Made by a program: the position numbers and the translations under genes. A stretch of 64,000 nt of DNA from Phenylobacterium sp. NIBR 498073. Lineage in GTDB: Bacteria; Pseudomonadota; Alphaproteobacteria; Caulobacterales; Caulobacteraceae. Where the stretch lies: positions 434,001 to 498,000 of the forward strand of contig NZ_CP114599.1 of assembly GCF_027286305.1 (NCBI RefSeq). Reading direction: 5' to 3'. The notes below the pieces were generated by a model. It made no database searches. It saw nothing but the letters and a program-made list of their open reading frames with translations, and was not told the DNA's origin. The first letter of the stretch is position 1. Every line of letters begins with the position of its first letter. Of the stretch, positions 44,111-53,132 are shown piece by piece.

Positions 44111-44668
44111 CTAGCGCGGCGCGCGCTTGGCCAGGATCCGCTGCAGGGTGCGGCGGTGCATGTTCAGCCGCCGGGCGGTTTCCGAGACGTTGTGGCCGCA
44201 GAGCTCGTAGACCCGCTGAATGTGCTCCCAACGGACGCGGTCGGCGCTCATCGGGTTTTCCGGCGGGGCCGGGGCTTCGTCCTTGCGGGCCAGCAGGGCG
44301 CGGGCGACGTCGTCGGCGTCGGCCGGCTTGGAGAGGTAGTCGATGGCGCCCGACTTCACCGCGGCGACCGCGGTGGCGATGTTGCCGTAGCCGGTCAGCA
44401 TGACGACCTTGGCGTCGGGGCGCGCCTCGCGCACCGCCTCCACCACCTTCAGCCCGGTGCCGTCCTCCAGCCGCATGTCGAGCACGGCGTAGGCGGGGGG
44501 ACTGGCCTTCACCGCGGCCAGGGCCTCGGCGACGCTGCCGACTAGAACGATCTCGAATCCGCGTTGCTCGAGCGCCCGGCCGAGCCGTGTGCGCAGCGGC
44601 GCATCGTCATCCAGGACAAGCAGGCTCCTGTCGGGCAGGGCGGCGATATCGGCGGAGAGATCGGTCAT
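44111..44668 (-). CDS. regA: Redox response regulator RegA/PrrA/ActR
   Basis: A 185-residue response regulator. The receiver domain has LLVLDDDAPLR, the phospho-Asp in YAVLDMRLEDG (near 60) and VMLTGYG/IDYLSKP; a Pro-rich linker leads to a Fis-type HTH (NVSETARRLNMHRRTLQRIL). This is the RegA/ActR family, which controls respiration and redox genes. ATG 44668 is chosen: GGAGG lies 6 nt upstream, while the TTG at 44674 has it too close. Its kinase RegB is encoded just upstream on the same strand. Confidence 0.95.
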   Translation of the reverse strand: MTDLSADIAALPDRSLLVLDDDAPLRTRLGRALEQRGFEIVLVGSVAEALAAVKASPPAYAVLDMRLEDGTGLKVVEAVREARPDAKVVMLTGYGNIATAVAAVKSGAIDYLSKPADADDVARALLARKDEAPAPPENPMSADRVRWEHIQRVYELCGHNVSETARRLNMHRRTLQRILAKRAPR

Positions 44669-44749
44669 GCGCAACCTCCGATAGGGGCGTTCTGATCACC
44701 CGCCTCCTGCGGCATCATGTCGCTGCTTGTCGCAGCTTCGCAAGTGTCT

Positions 44750-46171
44750 TCACGCGGGCGGCGGCCTCACTTCGATACGCGCGCGAGGCCACTTGGCCGC
44801 AACGACGGCTCCGCGCGGCCTGCCGTTCTGAAAAGTCACTGTGGCCCCGGTTCGTTCCAGCAGGGTCTTGGCGATGAAGAAGCCGAGTCCCATGCCGACA
44901 TGGCCGGTGCGGCCGCCGGCGACGCCGGGGCGGCTGGTGACATAGGGCTCGCCGAGCTTGGCGAGCACCTCCGGGGCGAAGCCCGGGCCGTCGTCGCGGA
45001 CCTGGACGCTGATGGTGTCGGCGTCAAAGCGGACGGTGACCAGCACCTCCGAGGCGGCGAAGTCGACGGCGTTCTCGACGAACGAGGTCATGGCGTGCAG
45101 CACCTCGGGCATGCGCCAGATGTCCGGGGCGGCGACGCCGGGCGCGCCGGAGACGATGGCCTCGACCCGCACGCCCTTCACCTCGGCCTGGGGCTCGATC
45201 ACCTCGTGGACCAGCTGCAGCAGGCTCATCCGCTCGTGCACCTCGTCGGAGGCGGCGGCGGGGGCGTCGGTCAGCCGCTTGAGGATTTCGCCGCAACGCT
45301 CGGCCTGGGCGATCAGCAGGTCGGCGTCTTCCTTGACGCTGGGGGTCGGGGCCTCACGGGCCAGCTCCTTGGAAACGATGGAGATGGTCGCCAGCGGCGT
45401 GCCCAGTTCGTGGGCGGCGGCCGCCGCCAGGGCGCCGAGGGCCGAGAGCCGCTGCTCGCGGGCCAGCACCGCCTGGGTGACGTCGAGCGCCAGGGCCATG
45501 CGCGATGACTCCTCGGCCGCCTGGCGCACGGTGCCGGCGATGACCACGATCCCGGCGACGTTGGCCATGGCCGCCCCGATCATGAAAGCGGTGGGCAGTT
45601 CGGTGAAGGAGCCGTTCAGCGACGGCAGCGGCCCGTGCACGAAGGCCAGCAGCAGCGAGGCGGCGATGGCCAGCCCGGCCAGCAGATTCACCCAGCGCGG
45701 GGCCAGGGTCGCCGCGCCGAGGGTCACCGGGGCCAGCACCATCAGGATGAAGGGATTGGCGGCGCCGCCGGTCAAGTACAGCAGCAGCGAGATCTGGCCG
45801 ATGTCGAAGCCGAGCTGGGCGACCGCCTCCCAGCCGCCGATCAGCCGCTGGCCGGGCCAGGCGACGCCGGTCAGCAGATTGACCCAGGCCGCCGCGCCGA
45901 TGACGGTGAAGCAGAGCGTGTAGGGGGCCTCGAAGCCGAGCACGAGCCCGACCAGGGCGAAGATCAGCAGCTCGCCTGCGATGATCATCCAGCGCAGGGT
46001 GACCAGGGTGCGCATCCGCAGCCGCCCGCCATGTGCGCCGGCCAGACTCCAGTCCTCGGCCCCCCAACCGGCCGCGCCGAGGTCGGCGACGCCTTGCGCA
46101 GGGTCGGCGGTTTGCCTATCGAGACCGGGCGACGGCTGCGACGGCGACGGGTTCCGTATGGACGCCATCAT
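44750..46171 (-). CDS. regB: Redox sensor histidine kinase RegB/PrrB/ActS
   Basis: About 473 residues from ATG 46171 (MMASIRNPSPS; the next codon is also ATG). Six membrane helices are followed by the H-box AAAAHELGTPLATIS and the HATPase domain (SFVENAVDFA, DDGPGF, GMGLGFF). Two redox features are kept: the quinone-site motif GGAANPF and the redox-box Cys in QAERCGEILKRL (RegB Cys265). The regB-regA order with a divergent senC is the classic arrangement, here with regA 81 nt downstream. Confidence 0.94.
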   Translation of the reverse strand: MMASIRNPSPSQPSPGLDRQTADPAQGVADLGAAGWGAEDWSLAGAHGGRLRMRTLVTLRWMIIAGELLIFALVGLVLGFEAPYTLCFTVIGAAAWVNLLTGVAWPGQRLIGGWEAVAQLGFDIGQISLLLYLTGGAANPFILMVLAPVTLGAATLAPRWVNLLAGLAIAASLLLAFVHGPLPSLNGSFTELPTAFMIGAAMANVAGIVVIAGTVRQAAEESSRMALALDVTQAVLAREQRLSALGALAAAAAHELGTPLATISIVSKELAREAPTPSVKEDADLLIAQAERCGEILKRLTDAPAAASDEVHERMSLLQLVHEVIEPQAEVKGVRVEAIVSGAPGVAAPDIWRMPEVLHAMTSFVENAVDFAASEVLVTVRFDADTISVQVRDDGPGFAPEVLAKLGEPYVTSRPGVAGGRTGHVGMGLGFFIAKTLLERTGATVTFQNGRPRGAVVAAKWPRARIEVRPPPA

Positions 46172-46222
46172 GCTGCGAGCATCGCCCCTAACGCCGCGCC
46201 TGACGAGCCCCAAAGGTCAACC

Positions 46223-46828
46223 ATGTCCCGCCGCAATCTCATCCTTGTCGCCGCCTGTGTGGTCGGTCTGATCCTGATGGGCGCGCTCGCCTGGCGGGCG
46301 GGCGTCTTCGACGGACAGCGCGCAGGCGGGTCGAGCTCCGGAACGGCTCTGGTCGGCGGCCCGTTCCAGCTGGTCGACCAGAACGGCAAGCCGGTGGACG
46401 AGAAAATCCTCAAGGGCAAGTGGTCGGCGGTGTTCTTCGGCTTCACCTACTGCCCCGACGTCTGCCCGACGACCATGCAGGTGCTGGGCGCGGCCCAGCA
46501 GCAGCTGGGCCCCAAGGCCGACAAGTTCCAGGTGGTGTTCATCTCGGTCGACCCGGAGCGCGACACCCCCGAGCAGATCAAGACCTACCTCTCCAACGAG
46601 GTGTTCCCGAAGGGGACCATCGGGCTGACCGGCACGCCCGAGCAGGTGGCCGCCGCGGCCAAGGCCTATCGGGTCTATTACAAGAAGAACGGCGAAGGTT
46701 CGGACTACCTGATCGACCACTCGACCCCGGCCTATCTGATGAACCCCAAGGGCCAGTTCGACCGCGTGCTGCCCTATGGCATCTCGCCTGAGGAGACGAC
46801 CCGCCAGATCGCCGACGCGATGCGCTAG
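46223..46828 (+). CDS. senC: SCO1/SenC/PrrC family copper chaperone
   Basis: A 201-residue protein with an N-terminal membrane anchor (LILVAACVVGLILMGALAW) and a periplasmic thioredoxin fold. The copper site is FTYCPDVCPTT (CxxxC) with the distal His in YLIDHSTPAYL. SCO proteins deliver copper to the CuA site of cytochrome c oxidase, and in Rhodobacter they also signal to RegB. It is divergent from regB across about 50 nt, and its stop overlaps the opposing sigma gene by 4 nt. Confidence 0.94.
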   Translation: MSRRNLILVAACVVGLILMGALAWRAGVFDGQRAGGSSSGTALVGGPFQLVDQNGKPVDEKILKGKWSAVFFGFTYCPDVCPTTMQVLGAAQQQLGPKADKFQVVFISVDPERDTPEQIKTYLSNEVFPKGTIGLTGTPEQVAAAAKAYRVYYKKNGEGSDYLIDHSTPAYLMNPKGQFDRVLPYGISPEETTRQIADAMR

Positions 46829-48093
46829 GGACTGGCCGCCGCCTCGTCGGCGCGGCGGCGCAGCAGGTCGCGTTCGCGGCGGTTTTCGGCCAGGGCGAGG
46901 GCGGCCTCGAAAGCCGCACGGGCCTCGTCCCGCCGGCCGAGCTTGAGCAACAGGTCGCCGCGGACGCTGGGCAGCAGATGGTAGGCCGCCAGCGCCGGCT
47001 CGCCCGCCAGGCGCTCGACCAGGGCCAGCCCCGCAGCCGGGCCCTGGGCCATGCCGACGGCGATGGCGCGGTTCAGCTCGACGACCGGCGAGGGGGCGAC
47101 GGCGGCCAGCCGCCCATAGAGGGCGGCGATCTGCGGCCAGTCGGTCTCGGTCGCCTCTGCCGCTCGGGCGTGGCAGGCGACGATGGAGGCCTGCAGGACG
47201 TAGGGCCCGTCGGCGGCGCCCAGCGCCAGGGCGCGGGCCAGGGCGACGAGCCCGCGGCGGATCTGCAGCTGGTCCCAGCGGCGGCGATCCTGGTCAAGCA
47301 ACAGGATCGGATCGCCGTCCGGACCGATGCGCGCGGCCGCCCGCGAAGCGTTGAGCTCCATGAGCGCCAGCAGACCATGGGCCTCCGGCTCCTGCGGGGC
47401 CACGGCGATCAGCACCCGGGCCAGGCGCAGCGCCTCGTTGCAGAGCTGTGGGCGCAGCCAGTCCTCGCCACGGGCGGCGGTGTAGCCCTCGTTGAAGATC
47501 AGGTAGACGACCTCCAGCACCGAGCCGAGCCGCTGTGACAGCTCCTCGCCGCGGGGCGTCTCGTAGGCGAGGCCCGACTCCGACAGCGTCCGCTTGGCTC
47601 GCACGATCCGCTGGCCGATGGTCGCCTCCGGCAGCAGGAAGGCGCGGGCGATCTCGGCGGTGGTCAGGCCGCAGACCATCCGCAGCGCCAGGGCGGCGCG
47701 GGCCTCGCGGGGCAGCCGCGGGTGGCAGGCGGTGAACACCAGCCGCAGCATCTCGTCGCCGATGTCGTCATCGAGGGGGGCGTCGAGGTCGGGCATGGCC
47801 TGCTGCTCGCTCTCCAGCTCGTGGGCGACCATGGCGTGCTTGCGGGCCAGCATCGTCCGGCGGCGCAGGTGGTCGAGCGCGCGGCGCTTGGCGCTCGCCA
47901 TCAGCCAGGCGCCGGGACGTTCGGGCACGCCGGTCTGCGGCCAGCGTTCGAGCGCGGCGACCAGGGCTTCCTGGGTCAGTTCCTCGGCCAGAGGCACATC
48001 GCGCAGCATCCTCGCCAACCCGGTGATCAGGCGTGGCTGTTCGACCCGCCAGGCGGCGAGGATCGCGCGATGGGTGTCGACCTCGCGCGTCAA
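46825..48093 (-). CDS. ECF42-type sigma factor with C-terminal extension
   Basis: A 422-residue sigma factor. Region 2 (LAEELTQEALVAALERWP, AWLMASAKRRALDHLRR) and region 4 (LALRMVCGLTTAEIARAFLLPEATIGQRIVRAKR) are followed by a ~230-residue helical, TPR-like domain with EGYTAARGE and LNRAIAVGMAQG, the ECF42 hallmark. The start is TTG 48093, overlapping the YciI-like TGA (TTGA). ECF42 factors pair with DGPF/YciI proteins instead of an anti-sigma; the partner is the next gene upstream. Confidence 0.88.
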   Translation of the reverse strand: MTREVDTHRAILAAWRVEQPRLITGLARMLRDVPLAEELTQEALVAALERWPQTGVPERPGAWLMASAKRRALDHLRRRTMLARKHAMVAHELESEQQAMPDLDAPLDDDIGDEMLRLVFTACHPRLPREARAALALRMVCGLTTAEIARAFLLPEATIGQRIVRAKRTLSESGLAYETPRGEELSQRLGSVLEVVYLIFNEGYTAARGEDWLRPQLCNEALRLARVLIAVAPQEPEAHGLLALMELNASRAAARIGPDGDPILLLDQDRRRWDQLQIRRGLVALARALALGAADGPYVLQASIVACHARAAEATETDWPQIAALYGRLAAVAPSPVVELNRAIAVGMAQGPAAGLALVERLAGEPALAAYHLLPSVRGDLLLKLGRRDEARAAFEAALALAENRRERDLLRRRADEAAASP

Positions 48094-48482
48094 GCGCGGG
48101 CCGGCGCCTGGATCTGGCAGGCGGCTTCGAAGTCTTCCGTCGCCATGGGACGGATCTCGCAAGTTCCCTCCCAGCCGGGCATGTAGTCGATGTGCATCTG
48201 CATGAAGTTCATGGCCGAGGCGACCGCCTCTTCCTTGTTCTGCATGTCGAAGATCGCGTAGCCGCCGATCATTTCCTTGGCCTCGACAAATGGCCCGTCG
48301 ATCAGGTTGAGCTTGCCGGCTTTCAGCGCGACGCGGGCGCCCATCTGCATCGGCATCAGTCCGCCTGTGTCGATCATGCGCCCGGCCTTGATCTCCTCGT
48401 TGGCCAGCTTGTCCATCGCTTCCATGAACTCAGGCGACGGGGGGCTCGTATCGGCGGACGTGATGATGAACATGAAACGCAT
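48090..48482 (-). CDS. YciI/DGPF-domain protein, ECF42 partner
   Basis: A 130-residue protein of the YciI-like fold with the DGPF signature in NLIDGPFVEAKEMIGGYAIFD. ATG 48482 follows AGGAGG by 5 nt and gives the family start MRFMFII. It is translationally coupled to the sigma gene downstream (TTGA overlap). DGPF proteins are the conserved companions and often targets of ECF42 sigma factors; their biochemical role is unknown. Confidence 0.9.
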   Translation of the reverse strand: MRFMFIITSADTSPPSPEFMEAMDKLANEEIKAGRMIDTGGLMPMQMGARVALKAGKLNLIDGPFVEAKEMIGGYAIFDMQNKEEAVASAMNFMQMHIDYMPGWEGTCEIRPMATEDFEAACQIQAPARA

Positions 48483-48708
48483 GGGAATCCTCCTCTGCGG
48501 GCCGGGGCGAGGAACGCCCGCGAGTCCACCCGCTACATGGGATCGACGAACCGGGCGCCGCCAGATCGACAGGCGAGCTCGAAAAAGTCGCAAAAATCGT
48601 CCGATCAGGCGAGCTTGAGCGTGATTTCCCTGGCTGGCTGCGGCATCAACGCTGGACTCGCTTAACCACCGCCGTGTTATGCTGCGCCGCAGCAAAGAGG
48701 ACTCGGCG

Positions 48709-49980
48709 ATGCTCTACACGCTCTATGAGGCCGGCTACTACGCCACCACCCCGCTGCGCTGGGCCGCGCGGGCCACGAGGGATTTCTGGTCCTCGCCGCT
48801 GAATCCGGCAAAGGACAGCGAGCTCGGCCGGCGGCTGTTCGCCGGGTCGGACCTGTTCGCCAACCTGACGCGCCGCTACGGCCGACCGGCCTGGAACATC
48901 GATTCCGTCCAGATCGAGGGCGAGACCGTGCGCGTGCGTCCGACCGAGGTCTGGTCGACCCCGTGGGTGAAACTCGTCCACTTCAACCGCGACATGGCCG
49001 ACATGCGCCGGGCCGGTCGCCGCGAACTGGAGCCGGCGGTGCTGATCGTCGCGCCGCTGTCGGGCCACTACGCGACCCTGCTGCGCGGCACGGCTGAGGC
49101 CTTCCTGCAGGACCACGAAGTGTTCATCACCGACTGGTCCAACGCCCGCGACGTGCCGGTGATGGAGGGCCGCTTCGACTTCCACGACTATGTCGACCAT
49201 GTCCGCGACATGCTGCGCCAGCTGGGCCCGCGCCCGCACGTGGTCGCCGTCTGCCAGCCGGGCCCCGCGGTGCTGGCCGCCGCCGCGCTGATGGCCGAGG
49301 ACGGCGAGGAGTGCCGCCCCGGGACCATGACCATCATGGGTTCGCCGATCGATGCGCGGTTGTCGCCGACGGTGACCAACAAGCTGGCCGAGGAAAAGCC
49401 GTTCGCCTGGTTCAAGTCGACGATGATCGACACCGTGCCGGCCCCCTATCCGGGCATGGGGCGGCGGGTCTATCCGGGCTTCGTGCAGCTCTACTCGTTC
49501 ATGTCGATGAACGCCGAAAAGCACCAGGATGCGCATCTGCGCTACCTGGAGGACCTGATGAAGGGCGACGGCGACGCGGCCGAGAAGCACCTGGAGTTCT
49601 ACGATGAGTACCTGTCGGTCCTCGACCTGACCGAGGAGTTCTATCTCCAGACCATCGACTACGTGTTCCAGCAGTACCTGCTGCCGAAGGGCGAGCTGGT
49701 GCATCGCGGCCGGCCGGTCCAGCCGGGCTCGATCAACGACATCGGCCTGCTGACCGTCGAGGGCGAGAACGACGACATCTCCGGTATCGGCCAGACCCAG
49801 GCGGCGCATGCGCTGTGCACCGGGCTCTCGGACGATTTCAAGGAGGACTACGTGCAGCCGCATGTGGGCCACTACGGCGTGTTCAACGGCCGCCGGTTCC
49901 GCGAGGAGATCTATCCGCGGGTGCGGGCGTTCATCCGCCGCATGGAAGGCGCTCTCGAAAAGGCCCGCGACGCAGCTTAA
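48709..49980 (+). CDS. phaZ: Intracellular polyhydroxyalkanoate depolymerase
   Basis: A 423-residue alpha/beta hydrolase that degrades storage polyester granules. The nucleophile box is VVAVCQPGPAVLAA, where Cys replaces the lipase Ser, as in Ralstonia-type PhaZ; the Asp lies in LTVEGENDDISG and the His in VQPHVGHYGVFNGRRFR. MLYTLYEAGYYATTPLRWAARAT is the usual N-terminus. AGAGG sits 8 nt before ATG 48709; an upstream ATG lacks one. It is divergent from the YciI gene with a 226-nt region and no other gene. Confidence 0.94.
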   Translation: MLYTLYEAGYYATTPLRWAARATRDFWSSPLNPAKDSELGRRLFAGSDLFANLTRRYGRPAWNIDSVQIEGETVRVRPTEVWSTPWVKLVHFNRDMADMRRAGRRELEPAVLIVAPLSGHYATLLRGTAEAFLQDHEVFITDWSNARDVPVMEGRFDFHDYVDHVRDMLRQLGPRPHVVAVCQPGPAVLAAAALMAEDGEECRPGTMTIMGSPIDARLSPTVTNKLAEEKPFAWFKSTMIDTVPAPYPGMGRRVYPGFVQLYSFMSMNAEKHQDAHLRYLEDLMKGDGDAAEKHLEFYDEYLSVLDLTEEFYLQTIDYVFQQYLLPKGELVHRGRPVQPGSINDIGLLTVEGENDDISGIGQTQAAHALCTGLSDDFKEDYVQPHVGHYGVFNGRRFREEIYPRVRAFIRRMEGALEKARDAA

Positions 49981-49989
49981 GTTGGCGTC

Positions 49990-50727
49990 ATGAGTATCTT
50001 CGGCCGTTCGCTTGCGGACGGCGACCGGCTGGATGTCGCCGGCGCCACGGTTCGCCTGAAGGTTCACGCCCGTGCGCGGCGTATTTCCCTGCGGCTCGAT
50101 CGCACCAAGCGCGAGATCATCGCCACCGCGCCCAGTCAGCGCCGCTTGCCCGAGGCGGCCGCCTTTGCGCGCGACCGCGCCTCGTGGATCGCCGAGCGAC
50201 TGGCCGAACTGCCGCAGAGCCAGGCCATCGCGCCGGGGATGACGATCAGCCTGTTCGGCCAGCCCTGCCGGCTCGAGGCCAGCGACAAGCCGGCGCGGTT
50301 GCATCCCGCCGAGGGCGATGCGCCGCTGCGGATCAGCGCCCGCGGCGAGGGCGAGGTTTACGCCAACGCGGTGATCCGGATCATCAAGCGCCAGGCGCTG
50401 GCGGTGTTCACCGAGCGCACGGCGTTCCACTGCGCGCGACTGGGGGCCAAGCTGCCCAGCGTCACCATGATGGACGCGCGCGCCCGCTGGGGCTCGTGCC
50501 GGCCGGGTCTGCCGGGCAAGCCGGCGGCGATCCGCTATTCCTGGCGGCTAGCGCTCGCCCCCTACGACGTGGCCGACTATGTCGCCGCGCACGAGTGCGC
50601 GCATCTGCTGGAGCTGAACCACGGTCCGAAGTTCTGGGCCCATGTCAGCGCCCTGGTCGGCGACGAGCGGCCGCATCGCGCCTGGCTGCGGGCCGAGGGC
50701 GCGCGGCTGCACGCGTTCGGACGGTAG
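49990..50727 (+). CDS. M48/YgjP-like metallopeptidase (DUF45)
   Basis: A 245-residue cytosolic protein. The zinc motif is AAHECAHLLELNHGPKFW (HExxH plus the third ligand in NHGPKFW), preceded by DARARWGSC, both diagnostic of the YgjP/DUF45 group of SprT-like zincins. The N-terminal half (about 1-110) is a beta domain. It starts 9 nt after phaZ with the same strand and may share its transcript. No substrate is known. Confidence 0.9.
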   Translation: MSIFGRSLADGDRLDVAGATVRLKVHARARRISLRLDRTKREIIATAPSQRRLPEAAAFARDRASWIAERLAELPQSQAIAPGMTISLFGQPCRLEASDKPARLHPAEGDAPLRISARGEGEVYANAVIRIIKRQALAVFTERTAFHCARLGAKLPSVTMMDARARWGSCRPGLPGKPAAIRYSWRLALAPYDVADYVAAHECAHLLELNHGPKFWAHVSALVGDERPHRAWLRAEGARLHAFGR

Positions 50728-50897
50728 GGCGCCCGCCGAATGGCGACGCCTCGCTGCTAGCCCGCCCCAGGCGAGGCTGCTTACCCGGCGCATAACGTTC
50801 CACCGCGCGCCGTTCTGACAGTTCTGAGGTGTTTTCCAGCGGGACATGAGGGCGCGGGGGGATGGTCCCGCGGCGGCGGTGGCCGAAGGTGGCGGCG

Positions 50898-51797
50898 ATG
50901 TCGCACGAGTCCAAACGCCGCTTCCGCCTGGGCAGCCTCGTCAAGCTGCTGCTGCTGCTGGCGGCCGGAGCTGTCGCGCTGCTAGTCGCGGCGGCGGTCG
51001 CCGCCTATGTCTGGAAGGGCTCGCACCCCTCGTTCCTGGCCCAGCAGCCGCGCGCGGCGCATGCGAAGTTCATGGCGGCGGGTCTGAAGTTGCACGCTCC
51101 GCCCGGTCGAGGCCCGTTCCCGACGGTGCTGCTGATCCCTGGCTGCGGCGGCATCCGCGGCGCCCGCGGCCCCAATCCGATCATGGACGAATATGCGCAG
51201 TCGGCGCTGCAGGCCGGCTGGGCGGCGGCGATCCTCGACAGCTACGGCCCTCGCGGCTGGGACCCGGACTGGGCGCGCCGTCGGGTCTGCGCCGGGGCGC
51301 GGCTGCAGGGACTGTTCCGCACCGCCGACATCCTGGCCGGCCTGGACCTGCTGGCCAAGGACCCGCGTGTCGACCACGGCCACGTGCGCGTCGCCGGCTG
51401 GAGCCATGGCGGCTGGGCGCTCGGCGACCTGGTCACCCTTCATGGCGACGCGGACTTCCAGCGGACCATGGCCGGGGTCGAGGCGATCCGCCTGACCTAT
51501 CCATTTTGCGCGCCGCCGGCCCGCGGCGGTCGCCGCGACTGGACCTGGAGCGGCGGCGTCGACCTGGTGTTGGCCGAGGGCGACGTCGTCCAGCCCCCGG
51601 CCGGCTGCACGCCGCTGATCGAGCGCGCCGAGGCCGCTGGGGGCAAGGTCAGCGTCACCATGGTTCCCGGCGTCACGCACGCCTTTGACGAGCGGGTCCA
51701 GACCCCGCAATCGGCCTTCCGCTTCGACCCCGCCGCCACCGCCCAGATCCATCGGCAGTTCATCGACTGGCTGCGGACCCCGGCCCCGCCACGCTAG
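50898..51797 (+). CDS. Dienelactone-hydrolase-like exported alpha/beta hydrolase
   Basis: A 299-residue protein from ATG 50898 (AAGG upstream); the upstream alternative adds Arg-rich residues. The N-terminal TM segment (SLVKLLLLLAAGAVALLVAAAVAAYVW) anchors it, followed by an alpha/beta hydrolase with PTVLLIPGCGGIRG (oxyanion region), the nucleophile elbow VAGWSHGGWA and a late VPGVTHAFDE (His). The order fits the dienelactone hydrolase family; the substrate is unknown. It is not clearly linked to the upstream peptidase (170 nt gap). Confidence 0.8.
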   Translation: MSHESKRRFRLGSLVKLLLLLAAGAVALLVAAAVAAYVWKGSHPSFLAQQPRAAHAKFMAAGLKLHAPPGRGPFPTVLLIPGCGGIRGARGPNPIMDEYAQSALQAGWAAAILDSYGPRGWDPDWARRRVCAGARLQGLFRTADILAGLDLLAKDPRVDHGHVRVAGWSHGGWALGDLVTLHGDADFQRTMAGVEAIRLTYPFCAPPARGGRRDWTWSGGVDLVLAEGDVVQPPAGCTPLIERAEAAGGKVSVTMVPGVTHAFDERVQTPQSAFRFDPAATAQIHRQFIDWLRTPAPPR

Positions 51798-51809
51798 GGC
51801 GGGCGCCGC

Positions 51810-52943
51810 CTATTGCGCGTAGACCGCCCGCTCAAGCGCCTCGAACGCCGCCAGCATGCCGGGATCGCCGAAGGGCAGGAACTGGCCGCAAAGCACGCCG
51901 GCCACGCCGCTGGCCGGGTCGGCCCAGTAGTAGCAGTTGGCGAGGCCGCCCCAGGCCAGGCTGCCGGCCCGGCGCATGCCGGGGACGTCGGCCTCGTTGC
52001 GCAGGAAGCCCAGCGTCCAGGTCTTGGGCGTGCCGGGCAGGGGACGGAAGTCGTGGCTGATCGGCGCCATGGCGGTGTCCAGGTCGCCTGCCGGCATGGC
52101 GCTGTCGGCGTCGCGCAGCCAGCGGAGGGTCCTTGGTCCCAGCACGCCGCCGCCGTCCTCGGCGATCACCGCGCGCAGGAACTTCAGGTAGTCGGGCGCC
52201 GTGGAGCGCAGGCCGCCGCCGCCGTAGTAGACCGGCGACGCCGGCAGGTGCGGCGCAGGGACGAAGGCGCCGTCAGGCGTTCGATGGTGCATCCCGGCTG
52301 CGCGGGCCTCCAACTCGGGCGTGGCGACGAAGGCGGTGTCGGTCATGCCGAGCGGACCGGTGACGTGCTCGGCGACATAGGCGTCGAGACCCTGGCCGGC
52401 GGCCTGCTCGACCAGCCAGCCTACCGCGTCGATGCCGATGCCGTACTGCCAGCCGTCGCCAGGATCGAAGGCCAGCACCGGCGCGCTGGGCGCGCTTTCC
52501 ATCAGGCTGGCGCCCGCTGAGGCGTAGTAGCGGGCGAGGTCGGCGTGGAAGAAATCGTAGGCCAGGCCCGAGGTGTGGGTCAGCAGGCGGCGAAGCGTCA
52601 GCGGCGTGCTGGCCGGGCGCAGGCGGGGCGCGCCGTCGGCATCGAAGCCCTCCAGCACCTGCGGGGAGGCCAGGTTCGGCAACCGTTCGCCGACCGGCGC
52701 GTCCAGGTCGAGCACTCCGCGCTCGACCAATTGCAGCGCCGCCGCCGAGGTGATCGCCTTGGTGCAGGAGGCGATCCAGAAGGTGTCGTCCGGTCTCATC
52801 GCTGACGGGTCCGCCGCGCCGCGGACGCCCGCGGCATGGAAGCTGTCGGTCCCGTCGGGGTGAGCGATGGCGGCGGTAAGCCCCGGGGCTGCGCCATTGG
52901 CGACCGCCTCATCAAGCAGCGCCTGTATCGTCTGCGAACCCAT
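51810..52943 (-). CDS. Serine hydrolase of the beta-lactamase / EstB family
   Basis: A 377-residue protein with the beta-lactamase-fold SxxK in FWIASCTKAITSAAAL (about residue 60) and a YxN-like element around WQYGIG (Y-G-I). No signal peptide, so cytosolic. These enzymes are usually esterases or D-aminopeptidases, not true beta-lactamases. ATG 52943 has GGGAGA upstream; longer starts are unsupported. It converges on the hydrolase gene with 12 nt between. Confidence 0.88.
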   Translation of the reverse strand: MGSQTIQALLDEAVANGAAPGLTAAIAHPDGTDSFHAAGVRGAADPSAMRPDDTFWIASCTKAITSAAALQLVERGVLDLDAPVGERLPNLASPQVLEGFDADGAPRLRPASTPLTLRRLLTHTSGLAYDFFHADLARYYASAGASLMESAPSAPVLAFDPGDGWQYGIGIDAVGWLVEQAAGQGLDAYVAEHVTGPLGMTDTAFVATPELEARAAGMHHRTPDGAFVPAPHLPASPVYYGGGGLRSTAPDYLKFLRAVIAEDGGGVLGPRTLRWLRDADSAMPAGDLDTAMAPISHDFRPLPGTPKTWTLGFLRNEADVPGMRRAGSLAWGGLANCYYWADPASGVAGVLCGQFLPFGDPGMLAAFEALERAVYAQ

Positions 52944-53132
52944 GCTTCTCCCCTGGCGTGCCGGGCCCCTTCCGAGGCTCTCGTCGCCTGCCAGCGACAC
53001 CCATGAACGCGAGGCTGTCAACATGACGAGCAAGGACAAGATTACCGCGAATTATCTTGGAACCGCCGCAATGGCGCGGGACAAGGCGGCAGCGGCCGCC
53101 GATCGCCAGCCGTTCCCCGGAGCTCCTGAACC

